Part shown: positions 27,194-36,503 of the stretch, one piece after another
Numbering within the stretch: the stretch's first letter is position 1
Layout: every line of letters starts with the position of its first letter
NCBI RefSeq assembly: GCF_000513135.1
Contig: NZ_BAUV01000016.1
Location: 1 to 64,000, forward strand
Reading direction: 5' to 3'
DNA: 64,000 bases
Source: Halalkalibacter akibai JCM 9157
GTDB lineage: Bacteria > Bacillota > Bacilli > Bacillales > Bacillaceae_D
Made by a program: the position numbers and the translations under genes
The notes under the pieces: generated by a model
The model's input: only the letters and a program-made list of their open reading frames with translations
Told to the model about the DNA's origin: nothing
Databases searched by the model: none

Positions 27194-28549
27194 ATGGTTA
27201 AAATAAACCAAACGAATGAAGCTTTAGAAAAAGACGACAAATATATTTGGCACTCGATGAAGCCTTATAATCCTGATGCGACAATGGTTATTACAAAAGC
27301 TGAAGGCTCCTGGATAACAGATAATGAAGGCAATAAGTATTTAGATGCAATGTCTGGCCTTTGGTGTGTCAATATCGGTTATGGACGTACTGAATTAGCA
27401 GATGCTGCTTATGAACAGTTAAAGGATTTGGCGTATTATCCATTAACCCAAAGTCACTTACCTGCCATAAAATTAGGTGAGAAGTTAAATGAAATTCTTG
27501 GGGAAGAGTATGTAATTTTCTTTTCTAACAGTGGATCAGAAGCTAATGAGACAGCTTTTAAAATTGTACGTCAATATCATCAACAAAAAGGTGATCATCA
27601 GCGTTATAAATTTATTTCTAGATACCGTGCTTATCACGGTAATTCGATGGGGGCACTTGCAGCAACAGGGCAAGCGGAGAGGAAATATAAATATGAGCCA
27701 CTAGCTCCTGGTTTTATTCATGTTACTCCTCCGGATTCATATCGGTCTAATGACTTACCAGAATGTGATCCTACCGAGTTGGAATCGGTCAAAGAAATCG
27801 ACCGTGTCATGACGTGGGAGATGAGTGAAACGGTCGCAGGAGTAATCATGGAACCGATTATTACTGGTGGGGGAGTGATTATGCCTCCTGATGGTTATTT
27901 AACCGGGGTCAAAGAAGTTTGCGAAAAACACGGTGCTCTGCTAATTGTAGATGAAGTAATTTGTGGATTTGGAAGAACGGGTGAACCTTTTGGGTTCATG
28001 AATTACGGGGTGAAACCAGATATTATCACAATGGCTAAAGGAATCACAAGTGGTTACCTTCCTTTATCAGCAACAGCAGTGAGAAAAGAGATTTATGATT
28101 CATTTAAGGGCTCTGAACAATACGATTATCTAAGACATGTGAATACATTTGGTGGGAATCCTGCTTCATGCGCATTAGCTTTAAAAAACCTAGAAATGAT
28201 GGAAAAAGAAAATTTATATGAGCGTTCCAAACAATTAGGTGCTTGGTTAAAAAGTGATTTGATTAACGTGTTACAACATCATCCTTATGTCGGGGATGTA
28301 AGAGGGAAGGGTCTTCTAATAGGGATCGAACTTGTTACTGATAAAGAAACGAAAGAACCCATTGATGTGAGCATTGTAAATAAAGTAATTGCTTCGTGTA
28401 AGAAAAGAGGAGTTATTATTGGGAAGAACGGTGCAACAGTTGCTGGTTACAATAATGTGCTAACAATCGCTCCACCGTTAAATATAGAAGAGGAAGATCT
28501 TACTTTACTAGTACAGACCTTAAAAGAGGCCTTAAATGAAATTAAATAA
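27194..28549 (+). CDS. Class III aminotransferase, beta-alanine:pyruvate (omega) type
   Basis: A 451-residue PLP enzyme of the class III family. SNSGSEANETAFK binds the cofactor phosphate, LIVDEVICGFGRTG holds the PLP-contacting Asp, and the Schiff-base Lys is in ITMAKGITSGYLPLSA. It most likely moves the amino group of beta-alanine (or 3-aminoisobutyrate) to pyruvate, giving malonate semialdehyde for the adjacent dehydrogenase 42 bp upstream. The ribosome binding site is AGAGGAGGA. Other omega-amino donors such as GABA or putrescine cannot be excluded by sequence. Confidence 0.88.
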   Translation: MVKINQTNEALEKDDKYIWHSMKPYNPDATMVITKAEGSWITDNEGNKYLDAMSGLWCVNIGYGRTELADAAYEQLKDLAYYPLTQSHLPAIKLGEKLNEILGEEYVIFFSNSGSEANETAFKIVRQYHQQKGDHQRYKFISRYRAYHGNSMGALAATGQAERKYKYEPLAPGFIHVTPPDSYRSNDLPECDPTELESVKEIDRVMTWEMSETVAGVIMEPIITGGGVIMPPDGYLTGVKEVCEKHGALLIVDEVICGFGRTGEPFGFMNYGVKPDIITMAKGITSGYLPLSATAVRKEIYDSFKGSEQYDYLRHVNTFGGNPASCALALKNLEMMEKENLYERSKQLGAWLKSDLINVLQHHPYVGDVRGKGLLIGIELVTDKETKEPIDVSIVNKVIASCKKRGVIIGKNGATVAGYNNVLTIAPPLNIEEEDLTLLVQTLKEALNEIK

Positions 28550-28559
28550 AGAACAAGAT

Positions 28560-28600
28560 AAGAGGTCAGCAATCATGTCGATTGCTGACCTCTTTATGTG
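28560..28600. terminator. Bidirectional terminator
   Basis: AAGAGGTCAGCAATC and GATTGCTGACCTCTT form a perfect 15-bp stem with a five-base loop between convergent genes (aminotransferase and AraC regulator). Confidence 0.88.
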
Positions 28601-28620
28601 TGATTATACATTTAGGATTT

Positions 28621-29394
28621 TTACTCATGCTTCCTATATGTCCCTGGACTAACTCCATATTTTTTTTTAAACACTTTATGAAAATAAGAATATCCACCAA
28701 ATCCACAGTTTTCAGCAATTTGATCTAATGTCATTAATGTATACTTCATCTGATTAATGGCTGATGATAATCTGATATCATGAGCATATTCAATCATCGT
28801 TTTCCCAACACTATTTTTGAACAGGTGGGCTGCACGTGAGATACTTAGTCCTGAATGCTTGGCTACTTCTTCAATTTTAAATGCAGTTAAAGCATGTTCT
28901 TCAATATAACGCATCATTCTGGTTACAACATAAGGCCTTTCACTATATGTAGAAGCTGTTTCGGTTACCGCACGTTCCAACGATAAGCAAAGTGCCTGAA
29001 GTAAGAAGCCGGTTAATTCCTTATTCTGTTCCGTATAAGGGCGTCGTTCCTCAATAATTATATGTCGCCATAATGATAGGATTTTATCATCAATATCAAT
29101 TCTAGAAATGCTAGGTTTAATGGAACTTTGCCACCACTGATCAAGCCATTCACCTCGACAGAATAAGTAATAATCTCCACTCATCTGTCCTTCTTCAATT
29201 CGAAGCTCATAAGAGTCTCCGGGTTTAATTAAAAGAAGATCTCCTTTTTCAATGAAGAGTTTTCTTTTGTTTACATTCACTTCGCAAGATCCTTCTGTTT
29301 GAAGACGAAAAAGATAATCATTTAATCCAGATTGATGGAAAGAATAAAATTGTTCTGTATGATAGGAATAATTACACAAGCCAATATTAATCAT
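28621..29394 (-). CDS. AraC-family transcriptional regulator
   Basis: A 257-residue regulator with an N-terminal cupin-like domain (KGDLLLIKPGDSYELRIEEG) and two C-terminal helix-turn-helices (FKIEEVAKHSGLSISRAAHLFK, cut here for length as the first; then DQIAENCGFGGYSYFHKVFK). It ends in GVSPGTYRKHE. The ATG follows AGGAGA. It is divergent from the EamA exporter gene with about 128 bp between them, so it may control that gene, or the isomerase at 30.7 kb. Confidence 0.88.
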   Translation of the reverse strand: MINIGLCNYSYHTEQFYSFHQSGLNDYLFRLQTEGSCEVNVNKRKLFIEKGDLLLIKPGDSYELRIEEGQMSGDYYLFCRGEWLDQWWQSSIKPSISRIDIDDKILSLWRHIIIEERRPYTEQNKELTGFLLQALCLSLERAVTETASTYSERPYVVTRMMRYIEEHALTAFKIEEVAKHSGLSISRAAHLFKNSVGKTMIEYAHDIRLSSAINQMKYTLMTLDQIAENCGFGGYSYFHKVFKKKYGVSPGTYRKHE

Positions 29395-29522
29395 TTGAAA
29401 GTTCTCCTGTCTTTTAAAAAAAGCAAAATAGTAGAGGTTTTTATTATATCATGTATGGTTAACATCGGATGAATCAGATATGATTCAGTAATTACCTTTA
29501 AAGCCGATAGGGGATTAGATTA

Positions 29523-30449
29523 ATGAAACATCATTATATTTATTTTATAGGACTGATTCTTGTATCTATTATCTGGGGAGCTAACTTCGGAATATCACGT
29601 TGGGCCATGGATGTATTCACTCCAGAAGTGTTTGTGTTTATTCGTTTTTTCTTTGCGTTTCCAATTCTATTTGTCCTTCTTTATAAGTTAGAAGGAGGAA
29701 TAAAAGTGGAAAGAAATGATTTAATTAAGCTAGCGGTCATAGGTTTTCTAGGGGTGAGTATATTAGAATTACTTGTTATGTACTCAATCAAATTTACGAC
29801 TCTTGCCAATGCATCTTTATTAAATGTAGCTCCTTGGCCTATTTTTGTCGCACTCTTTGCTCCTTTATTTACTAAAGAAGTGATGACGAAGAGAATTCTC
29901 TTTGGAGGGTCGATGGCTTTTGTTGGTGTTGCTTTAATTATTTTAGGGGGAAATCAGGCATTTGACCTTTCTTCTCAATATATGCTTGGAAACCTTTTAG
30001 CTTTATTAGTGAGTTTAATTGGAGCATTATTTAATTTAGCTTGCATACCTTTAATGAAGAAGTATTCTGCATTACGTGTAACAACCTGGTATATATTCTT
30101 TGGTTCTATCTTTTTATTTCCATTTACGATCGGAGGATGGAGTGCAATCGAATGGTCCAATCTAACTCTACCAGTTTGGGGAGCCATTTTTTACAATGTT
30201 ATTTTATGTACAATTACTGCGTTTTTAGTATGGAATTTAGCAATGAGACGGGTTGGTGCAACTAAATCTAACTTTTATCGTTATGTCGTGCCAGCAGCGG
30301 CAGCAGTTACGGGCGCTTTGTTTTTTGGTGAAACGATTCTATTCACTCAAATTATCGGAGCTTTCATCATTATGTCCGGACTTGTATTTATTGGCTATGA
30401 ACGAAAAAACGATCTCAACAAAAAGTATGATCGTTCTAAGTTAGCTTAA
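29523..30449 (+). CDS. EamA (DMT) family transporter
   Basis: A 308-residue membrane protein with ten predicted helices in two EamA repeats (residues about 5-140 and 155-295). Typical signs are the WGANFGISRWAMD segment in helix 1 and the second-repeat NLAMRRVGATKSNFYRYVVP. DMT-superfamily members export metabolites, amino acids or drugs; the substrate is unknown. A GGGGA ribosome binding site precedes the ATG. The divergent AraC gene suggests inducible expression. Confidence 0.88.
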   Translation: MKHHYIYFIGLILVSIIWGANFGISRWAMDVFTPEVFVFIRFFFAFPILFVLLYKLEGGIKVERNDLIKLAVIGFLGVSILELLVMYSIKFTTLANASLLNVAPWPIFVALFAPLFTKEVMTKRILFGGSMAFVGVALIILGGNQAFDLSSQYMLGNLLALLVSLIGALFNLACIPLMKKYSALRVTTWYIFFGSIFLFPFTIGGWSAIEWSNLTLPVWGAIFYNVILCTITAFLVWNLAMRRVGATKSNFYRYVVPAAAAVTGALFFGETILFTQIIGAFIIMSGLVFIGYERKNDLNKKYDRSKLA

Positions 30450-30673
30450 ATATTCGACGCAAGAAAAGAGTACTTTTTTAGAAAAAAGTAAAATAATTGA
30501 TGTCCTAACACTTTCATTGATGTTCAAAAGGTCTAAACTTATCTATGATAGATAGAGAATGTCAGTAAGAATAAAAATAATTGAATATGAATGTGACATG
30601 ATAAGAGTATGATCATTTGTATTCATATTTTTCTTATTCATAAAAATACTAGTTGAAGAAAAGAGGGTCTATG

Positions 30674-31438
30674 ATGACAACCATTAAAGTAGCTGTACAA
30701 ATGTACACTTTGCGTGACGAAACAGAAAAAGATTTTGCTGGTACTTTAAAAAAAGTAGCAGAACTAGGTTTTGAAGGTGTGGAATTTGCTGGTTACGGTG
30801 GATTAACAGCAGAGGAAGTAAGAACGCTTTTAGACGAGCTTGGATTAGAGGCAGCAGCTAGCCATGTTCCACTAGATCAATTACAAAATAATTTAGCAAA
30901 AGTTATTGAAGATCAGAAAGCTTTAGGAAGTAAATATGTCGTTTGTCCTTTCTTAATGCCTGACCAACGAACTGAAGAAGACTATCAAAAATTAATTCCT
31001 TTTCTTGAAAAAGCTGGTGAGCAATGTAAACAAGAGGGTATCACTCTTTGCTACCACAATCATGATTTTGAACTTGAGCGTTTGAATGATGGAAGAATGG
31101 CACTTGAGGCCATTTTTGAAGATACAAGTGCAAGTAATGTTCAGACAGAGTTAGATGTGTATTGGTTAACAAAAGCGGGAGAAAATCCAGTTGAGTGGAT
31201 TAAGCGTTATCAAAACAGAGCCCCGCTTGTACATTTAAAGGATATGACTACAGATGAAGAGAAGTTTTTTGCAGAGCTAGGTACTGGTGGGGTTGATATT
31301 GAGAGCGTTATCGCTATCGGTGAAGAAGCTGGTGTCAAATGGTGGGTAGTGGAGCAAGACGTGAGTCGTCGTACACCACTTGAAAGTATTGAAATCAGTA
31401 TGAACTTCTTAAAAACAAAACTTCCGCAGTTTAGCTAA
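30674..31438 (+). CDS. Sugar phosphate isomerase/epimerase family protein (IolE-like), paralogue 5
   Basis: A 254-residue TIM barrel close to paralogue 1 of the first cluster. Both contain YHNH(D/A)FE, (L/I)DV(Y/F)W-KxG, HLKDMT-DE, AE(L/V)GTG and VVEQD at corresponding positions. ATG 30674 is preferred because AAGAGGG is then seven bases away; an adjacent ATG and an upstream TTG are possible. It is a single-gene unit with its own terminator, far from any dehydrogenase gene, so it may serve a housekeeping role or act with the first cluster in trans. Confidence 0.88.
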   Translation: MTTIKVAVQMYTLRDETEKDFAGTLKKVAELGFEGVEFAGYGGLTAEEVRTLLDELGLEAAASHVPLDQLQNNLAKVIEDQKALGSKYVVCPFLMPDQRTEEDYQKLIPFLEKAGEQCKQEGITLCYHNHDFELERLNDGRMALEAIFEDTSASNVQTELDVYWLTKAGENPVEWIKRYQNRAPLVHLKDMTTDEEKFFAELGTGGVDIESVIAIGEEAGVKWWVVEQDVSRRTPLESIEISMNFLKTKLPQFS

Positions 31439-31450
31439 TTTTAGTTTAAC

Positions 31451-31487
31451 AAGCGCAATGGGTTAGTAGGCTCATTGCGCTTTTTGT
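31451..31487 (+). terminator. Rho-independent terminator
   Basis: AAGCGCAATG pairs with CATTGCGCTT, followed by TTTTTGTTG, directly after the isomerase gene. Confidence 0.87.
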
Positions 31488-31623
31488 TGTCTAAATTATC
31501 GAAAAATAAGTTGAAAGATTCAATAAATTAAGAATGTTTGTGAATAAACCTAACAAATAAGCTGTATTTAAAATGTATCTTTGTGATAATGAACGAAACA
31601 AATACATATGAGGTGGTTGAAAA

Positions 31624-32829
31624 ATGAAATTATCTGAATTAAAGAAAAGTGGTCACGCACCTTCGTTGTTGTCGTCATTTTTATATTTTGATATTAGTTT
31701 TATGATATGGGTATTGTTGGGTGCTTTAGGCGTTTATATAACCGCAGATTTTGGATTAACTCCTTCTCAAGTTGGATTAATTGTAGCTATTCCGATATTG
31801 GCTGGCTCTTTTTTTAGAATAATTATGGGTATTTTAACTGATCGGTTTGGTCCGAAAAAAACAGCGATTGGTGGGATGCTGGTAACAATGATCCCATTAT
31901 TATGGGGATGGTTATTTGGGTTTACTGTAGCTGAACTTTTTTTAATCGGAATTTTACTTGGTGTTGCTGGAGCGAGCTTCTCAGCTGCCCTTCCTATGGC
32001 GAGTCGTTGGTACCCTCCCCATCTACAAGGTTTAGCAATGGGGATAGCTGGGGCTGGTAACAGTGGAACATTACTTGCAACGCTATTTGGGCCAAGAATC
32101 GCAGAACATATTGGCTGGAACGGAGTGTTTGGCGTTGCACTTATTCCGTTAACACTTGTTTTATTTTCTTACATCTTTTTAGCAAAAGAGCCTCCTAATC
32201 AACCAGCTCCAAAACCTATAAAAGAATATTTCTCTGTTTTTAAAGAAAAGGACACATGGTACTTTTGTATACTTTATAGTGTTACCTTCGGTGGATTTGT
32301 TGGTCTAGCTAGTTTTTTAAGTTATTTCTTTTCTACTCAATACGGAGTGTCCGGGGTTAGAGCTGGTGATTTTGTTACGTTAGTTGTGGCTGCAGGCAGT
32401 TTCTTAAGACCTGTTGGAGGTTTAATTGCAGATAAAATCGGTGGAGTAAAGTTATTACAGATCTTATTTATTGGAGTAGCAATATGTATGTTTGCTGTCA
32501 GTTTACTTCCTCCTTTAGCGATGGTTACTGTAGCTTTATTTGTTGGTATGGGATGCTTAGGAATGGGGAATGGTGCTATCTTTCAATTAGTACCACAACG
32601 TTTTCAAAAGGAAATAGGAATGGTGACAGGTGTAGTTGGAGCGGCGGGAGGGATTGGAGGATTCTTCCTTCCCAATATACTTGGATCACTGAAAGATCTA
32701 ACAGGAACATACGCAGCTGGCTTTATAACCTTCTCATTAATAGCATTAGTCGCACTTGGCATACTCGTAGTTGCTCAAATTGGTTGGAGAAAACAATGGA
32801 AGTTATCAGGAAAATCAGTTCGAATTTAA
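31624..32829 (+). CDS. MFS transporter of the nitrate/nitrite porter (NarK/NasA) family
   Basis: A 401-residue major facilitator with twelve predicted helices. The N-terminus ([19 protein letters not shown]), [16 protein letters not shown] in the first cytoplasmic loop and the glycine-rich [19 protein letters not shown] helix are characteristic of nitrate/nitrite porters. The probable role is nitrate uptake or nitrite export, but no nitrate reductase gene is nearby. A GAGGTGG site precedes the ATG. The gene is monocistronic with its own terminator. Confidence 0.85.
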   Translation: MKLSELKKSGHAPSLLSSFLYFDISFMIWVLLGALGVYITADFGLTPSQVGLIVAIPILAGSFFRIIMGILTDRFGPKKTAIGGMLVTMIPLLWGWLFGFTVAELFLIGILLGVAGASFSAALPMASRWYPPHLQGLAMGIAGAGNSGTLLATLFGPRIAEHIGWNGVFGVALIPLTLVLFSYIFLAKEPPNQPAPKPIKEYFSVFKEKDTWYFCILYSVTFGGFVGLASFLSYFFSTQYGVSGVRAGDFVTLVVAAGSFLRPVGGLIADKIGGVKLLQILFIGVAICMFAVSLLPPLAMVTVALFVGMGCLGMGNGAIFQLVPQRFQKEIGMVTGVVGAAGGIGGFFLPNILGSLKDLTGTYAAGFITFSLIALVALGILVVAQIGWRKQWKLSGKSVRI

Positions 32830-32845
32830 TAGTTGTTTTTAAAGG

Positions 32846-32875
32846 AACCGTAGTCAAGTTGCTACGGTTTTATTT
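32846..32875 (+). terminator. Rho-independent terminator
   Basis: AACCGTAG and CTACGGTT form the stem after the NarK-like gene, followed by TTATTT. Confidence 0.75.
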
Positions 32876-32997
32876 AAGGAGAAGAAACTAAAATCAAGAA
32901 AGTAATCTGAGACTGCCTTCTAAAACGAAAATTTAGAGTATAATAGAAAAGCCTGTTTTCTAAGGTGAAAAGAGAGAATGTAAAATAGGGGAGAATC

Positions 32998-33824
32998 ATG
33001 AAAAAACTAATTGTTTTAAACCTGTTCCTGTTGGCTGTCCTTTTTTTAGTTGCTTGTACAAACGATCCTTCAACAGACGAAAATAAAGAGGACATCTTAA
33101 TAGAAACAAGTAGTGCAGTAGAAACTGACGAAGTTGAGGTTGATGAGCAGGAGCATAAGGAAGAATCGCCAGAAGAATCAAATGGAACTTTTATACAAGC
33201 AACAGTTGTTAGAGTGGTTGACGGTGATACAGTTATAGTGAAGTTACCTAATAACACAGAAGAAAGAGTAAGATTGTTATTAATAGATACACCTGAGTCT
33301 GTTCACCCAACAAAACCCGTTCAACCATTTGGTCTTGAAGCAAGTGAATTTGCAAAAGAATTGATGTATCCAGGGAAAACGGTAGAGTTGGAACTAGATA
33401 TTATTGAAAGAGATAGATATGGTCGATTACTTGCGTATGTCTGGATAGGAGAGAGATGCTAAATGAACTATTACTAGAAAATGGACTGGCGCGTGTTGCT
33501 TATATTTTCGCTCCAAATACAAGACATGTTGATCGGTTTTATGAAATTCAGAAGAAAGCCCAACAACAAGCAATAGGCATTTGGAGTATTGAAAACTATG
33601 CAACAGAAGGTGGTTTTGCCGAGGAAGTGGACTTAGAAAAGCAAGAACCTTCTAAGCTAGCTAACGCGTGTGATGATCCTAAGATTAAAGGGAATCATAG
33701 CTCTAGTGGAGACTTAATTTACCATATTCCTGGTGGACAGTATTACGAGAAAACAAATCCAGAAGAAATGTTCTGTACTGAAGAAGAAGCAAAGGAAGCA
33801 GGCTATCGCAAGTCAATGAGATAA
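32998..33824 (+). pseudogene. Thermonuclease-family lipoprotein, interrupted by a frameshift
   Basis: The two frames together encode a secreted staphylococcal-nuclease-like protein of about 275 residues. They give a lipoprotein signal (lipobox LVAC near residue 20), an acidic linker, then the SNase domain with RVVDGDTV, RVRLLLIDTPES (active-site Arg, Asp, Glu) and ERDRYGRLLAYVW. The first frame stops at 33462; the second resumes with MLNELLLENGLARVAY. One A restored near 33452 (GAGAG to GAAGAG) rejoins them. A C-terminal domain (IKGNHSSSGDLIYHIPGG, FCTEEEAKEAGYRKS) is common on Bacillus nucleases. It would degrade extracellular DNA/RNA. Confidence 0.85.
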
Positions 33825-33832
33825 GTAATTTT

Positions 33833-33870
33833 TAGGGAACTTGTGTTTTAAGACACTGGTTCTCTTTTTT
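33833..33870 (+). terminator. Probable Rho-independent terminator
   Basis: AGGGAACTTGTGT pairs imperfectly with ACACTGGTTCTCT and is followed by TTTTT after the nuclease gene. Confidence 0.65.
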
Positions 33871-33960
33871 GTATGGAATAGAATAGGTAAAGATCTTTTC
33901 TATTGACGTGGATTTTTATGAATACTTCAAGTAAAGTAAGGGGGAAAGGGAGGAATTAGT

Positions 33961-35187
33961 ATGTCTAATATCCGTATGACTGGGTCTTTTCAATGGATGA
34001 AAACATTGAATAAATCAACAATATTAAATACTATCCGTCTGCATAGTCCTATTTCAAGAGCTGAGATAGCTAAGAAGACTAAATTAACCCCTCCAACGGT
34101 AACGAATATAGTAGCGGAATTAATAGAAGCCAATTTAGTTAGAGAAAGTGAGATTGGTGTTTCAAAAGGTGGGAGAAAGCCCATCTTATTAACAATTAAT
34201 GACCAAGATTCTTTTATCGTAGGAGTAGATGTGGGGGGGCATCTTATAAGGACAATTGTGACTGATATAAATGCTAAAATCTTAACAAAATTTGAGATTG
34301 CTTTACCTATGGAACTAACTATAGAAACATTTATTGAAAAATTGATCCAAGCAATTGATGCTGCCATAAATAAATCAAAAGCACCAAAGGATAAAATTCT
34401 TGGAATAGGAGTGGGAATGCACGGAATTGTTGACTATGAGAAAGGGGTTTCCATATTTGCCCCTAATTTTCAATTAACAAACATTCCGATAAAAAGCTGT
34501 TTAGAGAAACATTTTCAGATAACTACTTTTGTTGAGAATGATGTAAGAGCGTTTGCGTTAGGCGAAACTTGGTACGGAAATGGACAAGGAACCGAACATC
34601 TAATATGTATTAACATTGGTGTAGGTATTGGAGCGGGGATTATATTAAACAGTGAATTATTTCATGGAAATAATGGGATAGCTGGGGAATTTGGCCATAT
34701 GATCGTTGATATTAATGGAGAAAAATGCTCATGTGGTAGTTATGGATGCCTGCAAACGGTTGCTGGAGGAAGTGCATTAAGAGAAAGAGCTCTTAAAGAA
34801 ATAAAAGGAGGAAGGCAATCGTTAATTTATGACCGAGCACAAGGACAAATCGAACGGATTGATGGTGCCTTTATTTTTAATTGTGCCAAAAGTGGGGATG
34901 AACTAGCTCTCGAAATTTTGGCTGAAACAGGCACCTATATTGGAATTGGTGTTCTGAACCTGATTAACGTCATTAATCCTGCACGAATTATCGTTGGAGG
35001 AGGCGTGGCAAAAGCTGGGGAATTTGTGTTAGAACCTTTACGTAAAATCGTAAAGCAACGTGCTTTAACATCTGGAGCGAGAGAAACAGAAATCATTCAT
35101 TCGAAATTAGGTGATGATGCTACCGTGATTGGTGCGGTAACGTTAGTGTTGAAAGATTTATTCAGTCCACGTGTAAATGGTGAGTAG
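33961..35187 (+). CDS. ROK-family transcriptional regulator (XylR/NagC type)
   Basis: A 408-residue repressor-type ROK protein. Residues about 20-75 form a winged helix (SRAEIAKKTKLTPPTVTNIV), followed by an actin-like ATPase-fold sugar-sensing domain with VDVGGHLIRT, ENDVRAFALGE and the zinc motif CSCGSYGCLQT. It lies directly upstream of galK-galE-galT on the same strand with its own GGGAGGA site. The natural inference is a galactose-responsive repressor of the Leloir genes. Unlike a plain glucokinase it has the DNA-binding extension. Confidence 0.9.
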   Translation: MSNIRMTGSFQWMKTLNKSTILNTIRLHSPISRAEIAKKTKLTPPTVTNIVAELIEANLVRESEIGVSKGGRKPILLTINDQDSFIVGVDVGGHLIRTIVTDINAKILTKFEIALPMELTIETFIEKLIQAIDAAINKSKAPKDKILGIGVGMHGIVDYEKGVSIFAPNFQLTNIPIKSCLEKHFQITTFVENDVRAFALGETWYGNGQGTEHLICINIGVGIGAGIILNSELFHGNNGIAGEFGHMIVDINGEKCSCGSYGCLQTVAGGSALRERALKEIKGGRQSLIYDRAQGQIERIDGAFIFNCAKSGDELALEILAETGTYIGIGVLNLINVINPARIIVGGGVAKAGEFVLEPLRKIVKQRALTSGARETEIIHSKLGDDATVIGAVTLVLKDLFSPRVNGE

Positions 35188-35248
35188 CTACTACTAGCAA
35201 TTTTCTTTTTTTTATTGTGGAAGGGATTTCAAAACAAGAAAAACGTGT

Positions 35249-35276
35249 TATAATCTTAGTTAATTAAATTAATTAA
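35249..35276 (+). promoter_or_regulatory. galK promoter -10 box and AT-rich repeat (possible ROK operator)
   Basis: TATAAT (35249-35254) is followed five bases later by two copies of TTAATTAA separated by one A (35260-35276). ROK repressors bind AT-rich inverted repeats near the transcription start, so this is the best operator candidate for the adjacent regulator. No clear -35 box is seen. Confidence 0.45.
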
Positions 35277-35318
35277 TAAAGTTGCATTGATCATATTAAT
35301 AAATTGAGGTGTGAACAA

Positions 35319-36500
35319 ATGGGTGAAAATCAAAAATTAATGTCATTGTTTGATCAGTTTTATCCTACATCAACCAAAAAAGATAAGCGTTTATTCTTTG
35401 CTCCAGGACGAGTGAATTTAATTGGAGAACATACAGATTATAATGGAGGCTATGTATTCCCAGCTGCTCTTACAATTGGAACTTATATGGTTGTTCGAGA
35501 AAGAGAGGATGAAGTTTTTCATTTAGCTAGCTTGAATTTTGATCAAAAAATAACTTTCTCTTTACATGAATTGGTTTTTAAAGAGGAAGATGATTGGGGC
35601 AACTATCCTAAAGGAATTATAAAAGAACTCGTAAAAGAAGGTGTTTCTTTAAAAGGGGCTGATATTTTATACGAAGGCACAATTCCCAATGGTGCTGGTC
35701 TTTCTTCATCGGCTTCGATCGGTATGGTAACAGCCTATGCGCTATCAAAATTAGCTAATGCTAAATTGTCACGAGTGGATTTGGCTAAATTATGTCAACG
35801 TATGGAAAATCATTTTATCGGGGTAAATAGCGGAATTATGGATCAATATGCAGTAGGTTTGTGCAAAGAAAAACATGCTATTTATCTAAATACGATGACG
35901 ATGCATGCAGAGGATGTTCCACTAGAGCTACACGGTCATAAAATTGTGATAACAAATACGAACAAGAGAAGGGGTCTTGCTGACTCGAAATATAATGAAC
36001 GTAGAGCTCAATGTGAGGAAGCGTTAAAAAGAATTCAGCGGGAAAAAACTAGTATACAAACACTAAGTGATTTATCTGTTGCAGACTTACCTTCTATCGA
36101 AAGGCTAATAGATGATGAATTGCTTTATCGTCGTGCCAAGCATGTTGTGACTGAAAATAAAAGAACAAGTGATGCAAAAAAAGCGCTACAAGCTGGTGAT
36201 TTACTCTTGTTTGGGCAGTTAATGATCGGTTCTCATCTCTCACTAAAAGAAGATTACGAAGTGACTGGAAAAGAGCTCGATGCCTTATTTGAAGCACAAA
36301 GACGTGTAGAAGGATGTGTCGGAACTCGAATGACAGGAGCCGGATTTGGTGGATGTACGGTTAGTGTTGTAAAGGAAGAAGCCGTAGAATTATTTAAGGA
36401 ATCTGTAGAAGTGGAGTATGAACAGGAAACTGGATTAACACCAACTTTCTATATTTGTGAAGCAGGTAATGGTGTTCATGAGGTCCAAGGGGAGGTATAA
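35319..36500 (+). CDS. galK: Galactokinase
   Basis: A 393-residue GHMP kinase. It has the galactokinase signature GRVNLIGEHTDYNGGYVFP (residues about 30-48), the ATP loop GAGLSSSASIGM and the C-terminal RMTGAGFGGCTV. It phosphorylates alpha-D-galactose to galactose-1-phosphate with ATP. The ATG at 35319 is used because GAGGTG stands at the right distance; an upstream TTG lacks a site. galE follows with 3 bp between stop and start, so translation is probably coupled. Confidence 0.97.
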   Translation: MGENQKLMSLFDQFYPTSTKKDKRLFFAPGRVNLIGEHTDYNGGYVFPAALTIGTYMVVREREDEVFHLASLNFDQKITFSLHELVFKEEDDWGNYPKGIIKELVKEGVSLKGADILYEGTIPNGAGLSSSASIGMVTAYALSKLANAKLSRVDLAKLCQRMENHFIGVNSGIMDQYAVGLCKEKHAIYLNTMTMHAEDVPLELHGHKIVITNTNKRRGLADSKYNERRAQCEEALKRIQREKTSIQTLSDLSVADLPSIERLIDDELLYRRAKHVVTENKRTSDAKKALQAGDLLLFGQLMIGSHLSLKEDYEVTGKELDALFEAQRRVEGCVGTRMTGAGFGGCTVSVVKEEAVELFKESVEVEYEQETGLTPTFYICEAGNGVHEVQGEV

Positions 36501-36503
36501 AAG

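Noticed and set aside
30540-30650. Inverted repeat AATATGAAT ... ATTCATATT as a regulatory element
   Set aside because: Short AT-rich arms 28 bp apart are expected by chance in this composition; no second copy was found.
32484-32891. 135-codon plus-strand frame overlapping the NarK-like gene
   Set aside because: Alternative frame of the transporter gene, rich in Ser/Trp/Cys from shifted codons.
33990-34367. 125-codon minus-strand frame inside the ROK gene
   Set aside because: Antisense shadow of the conserved HTH and ROK domain.
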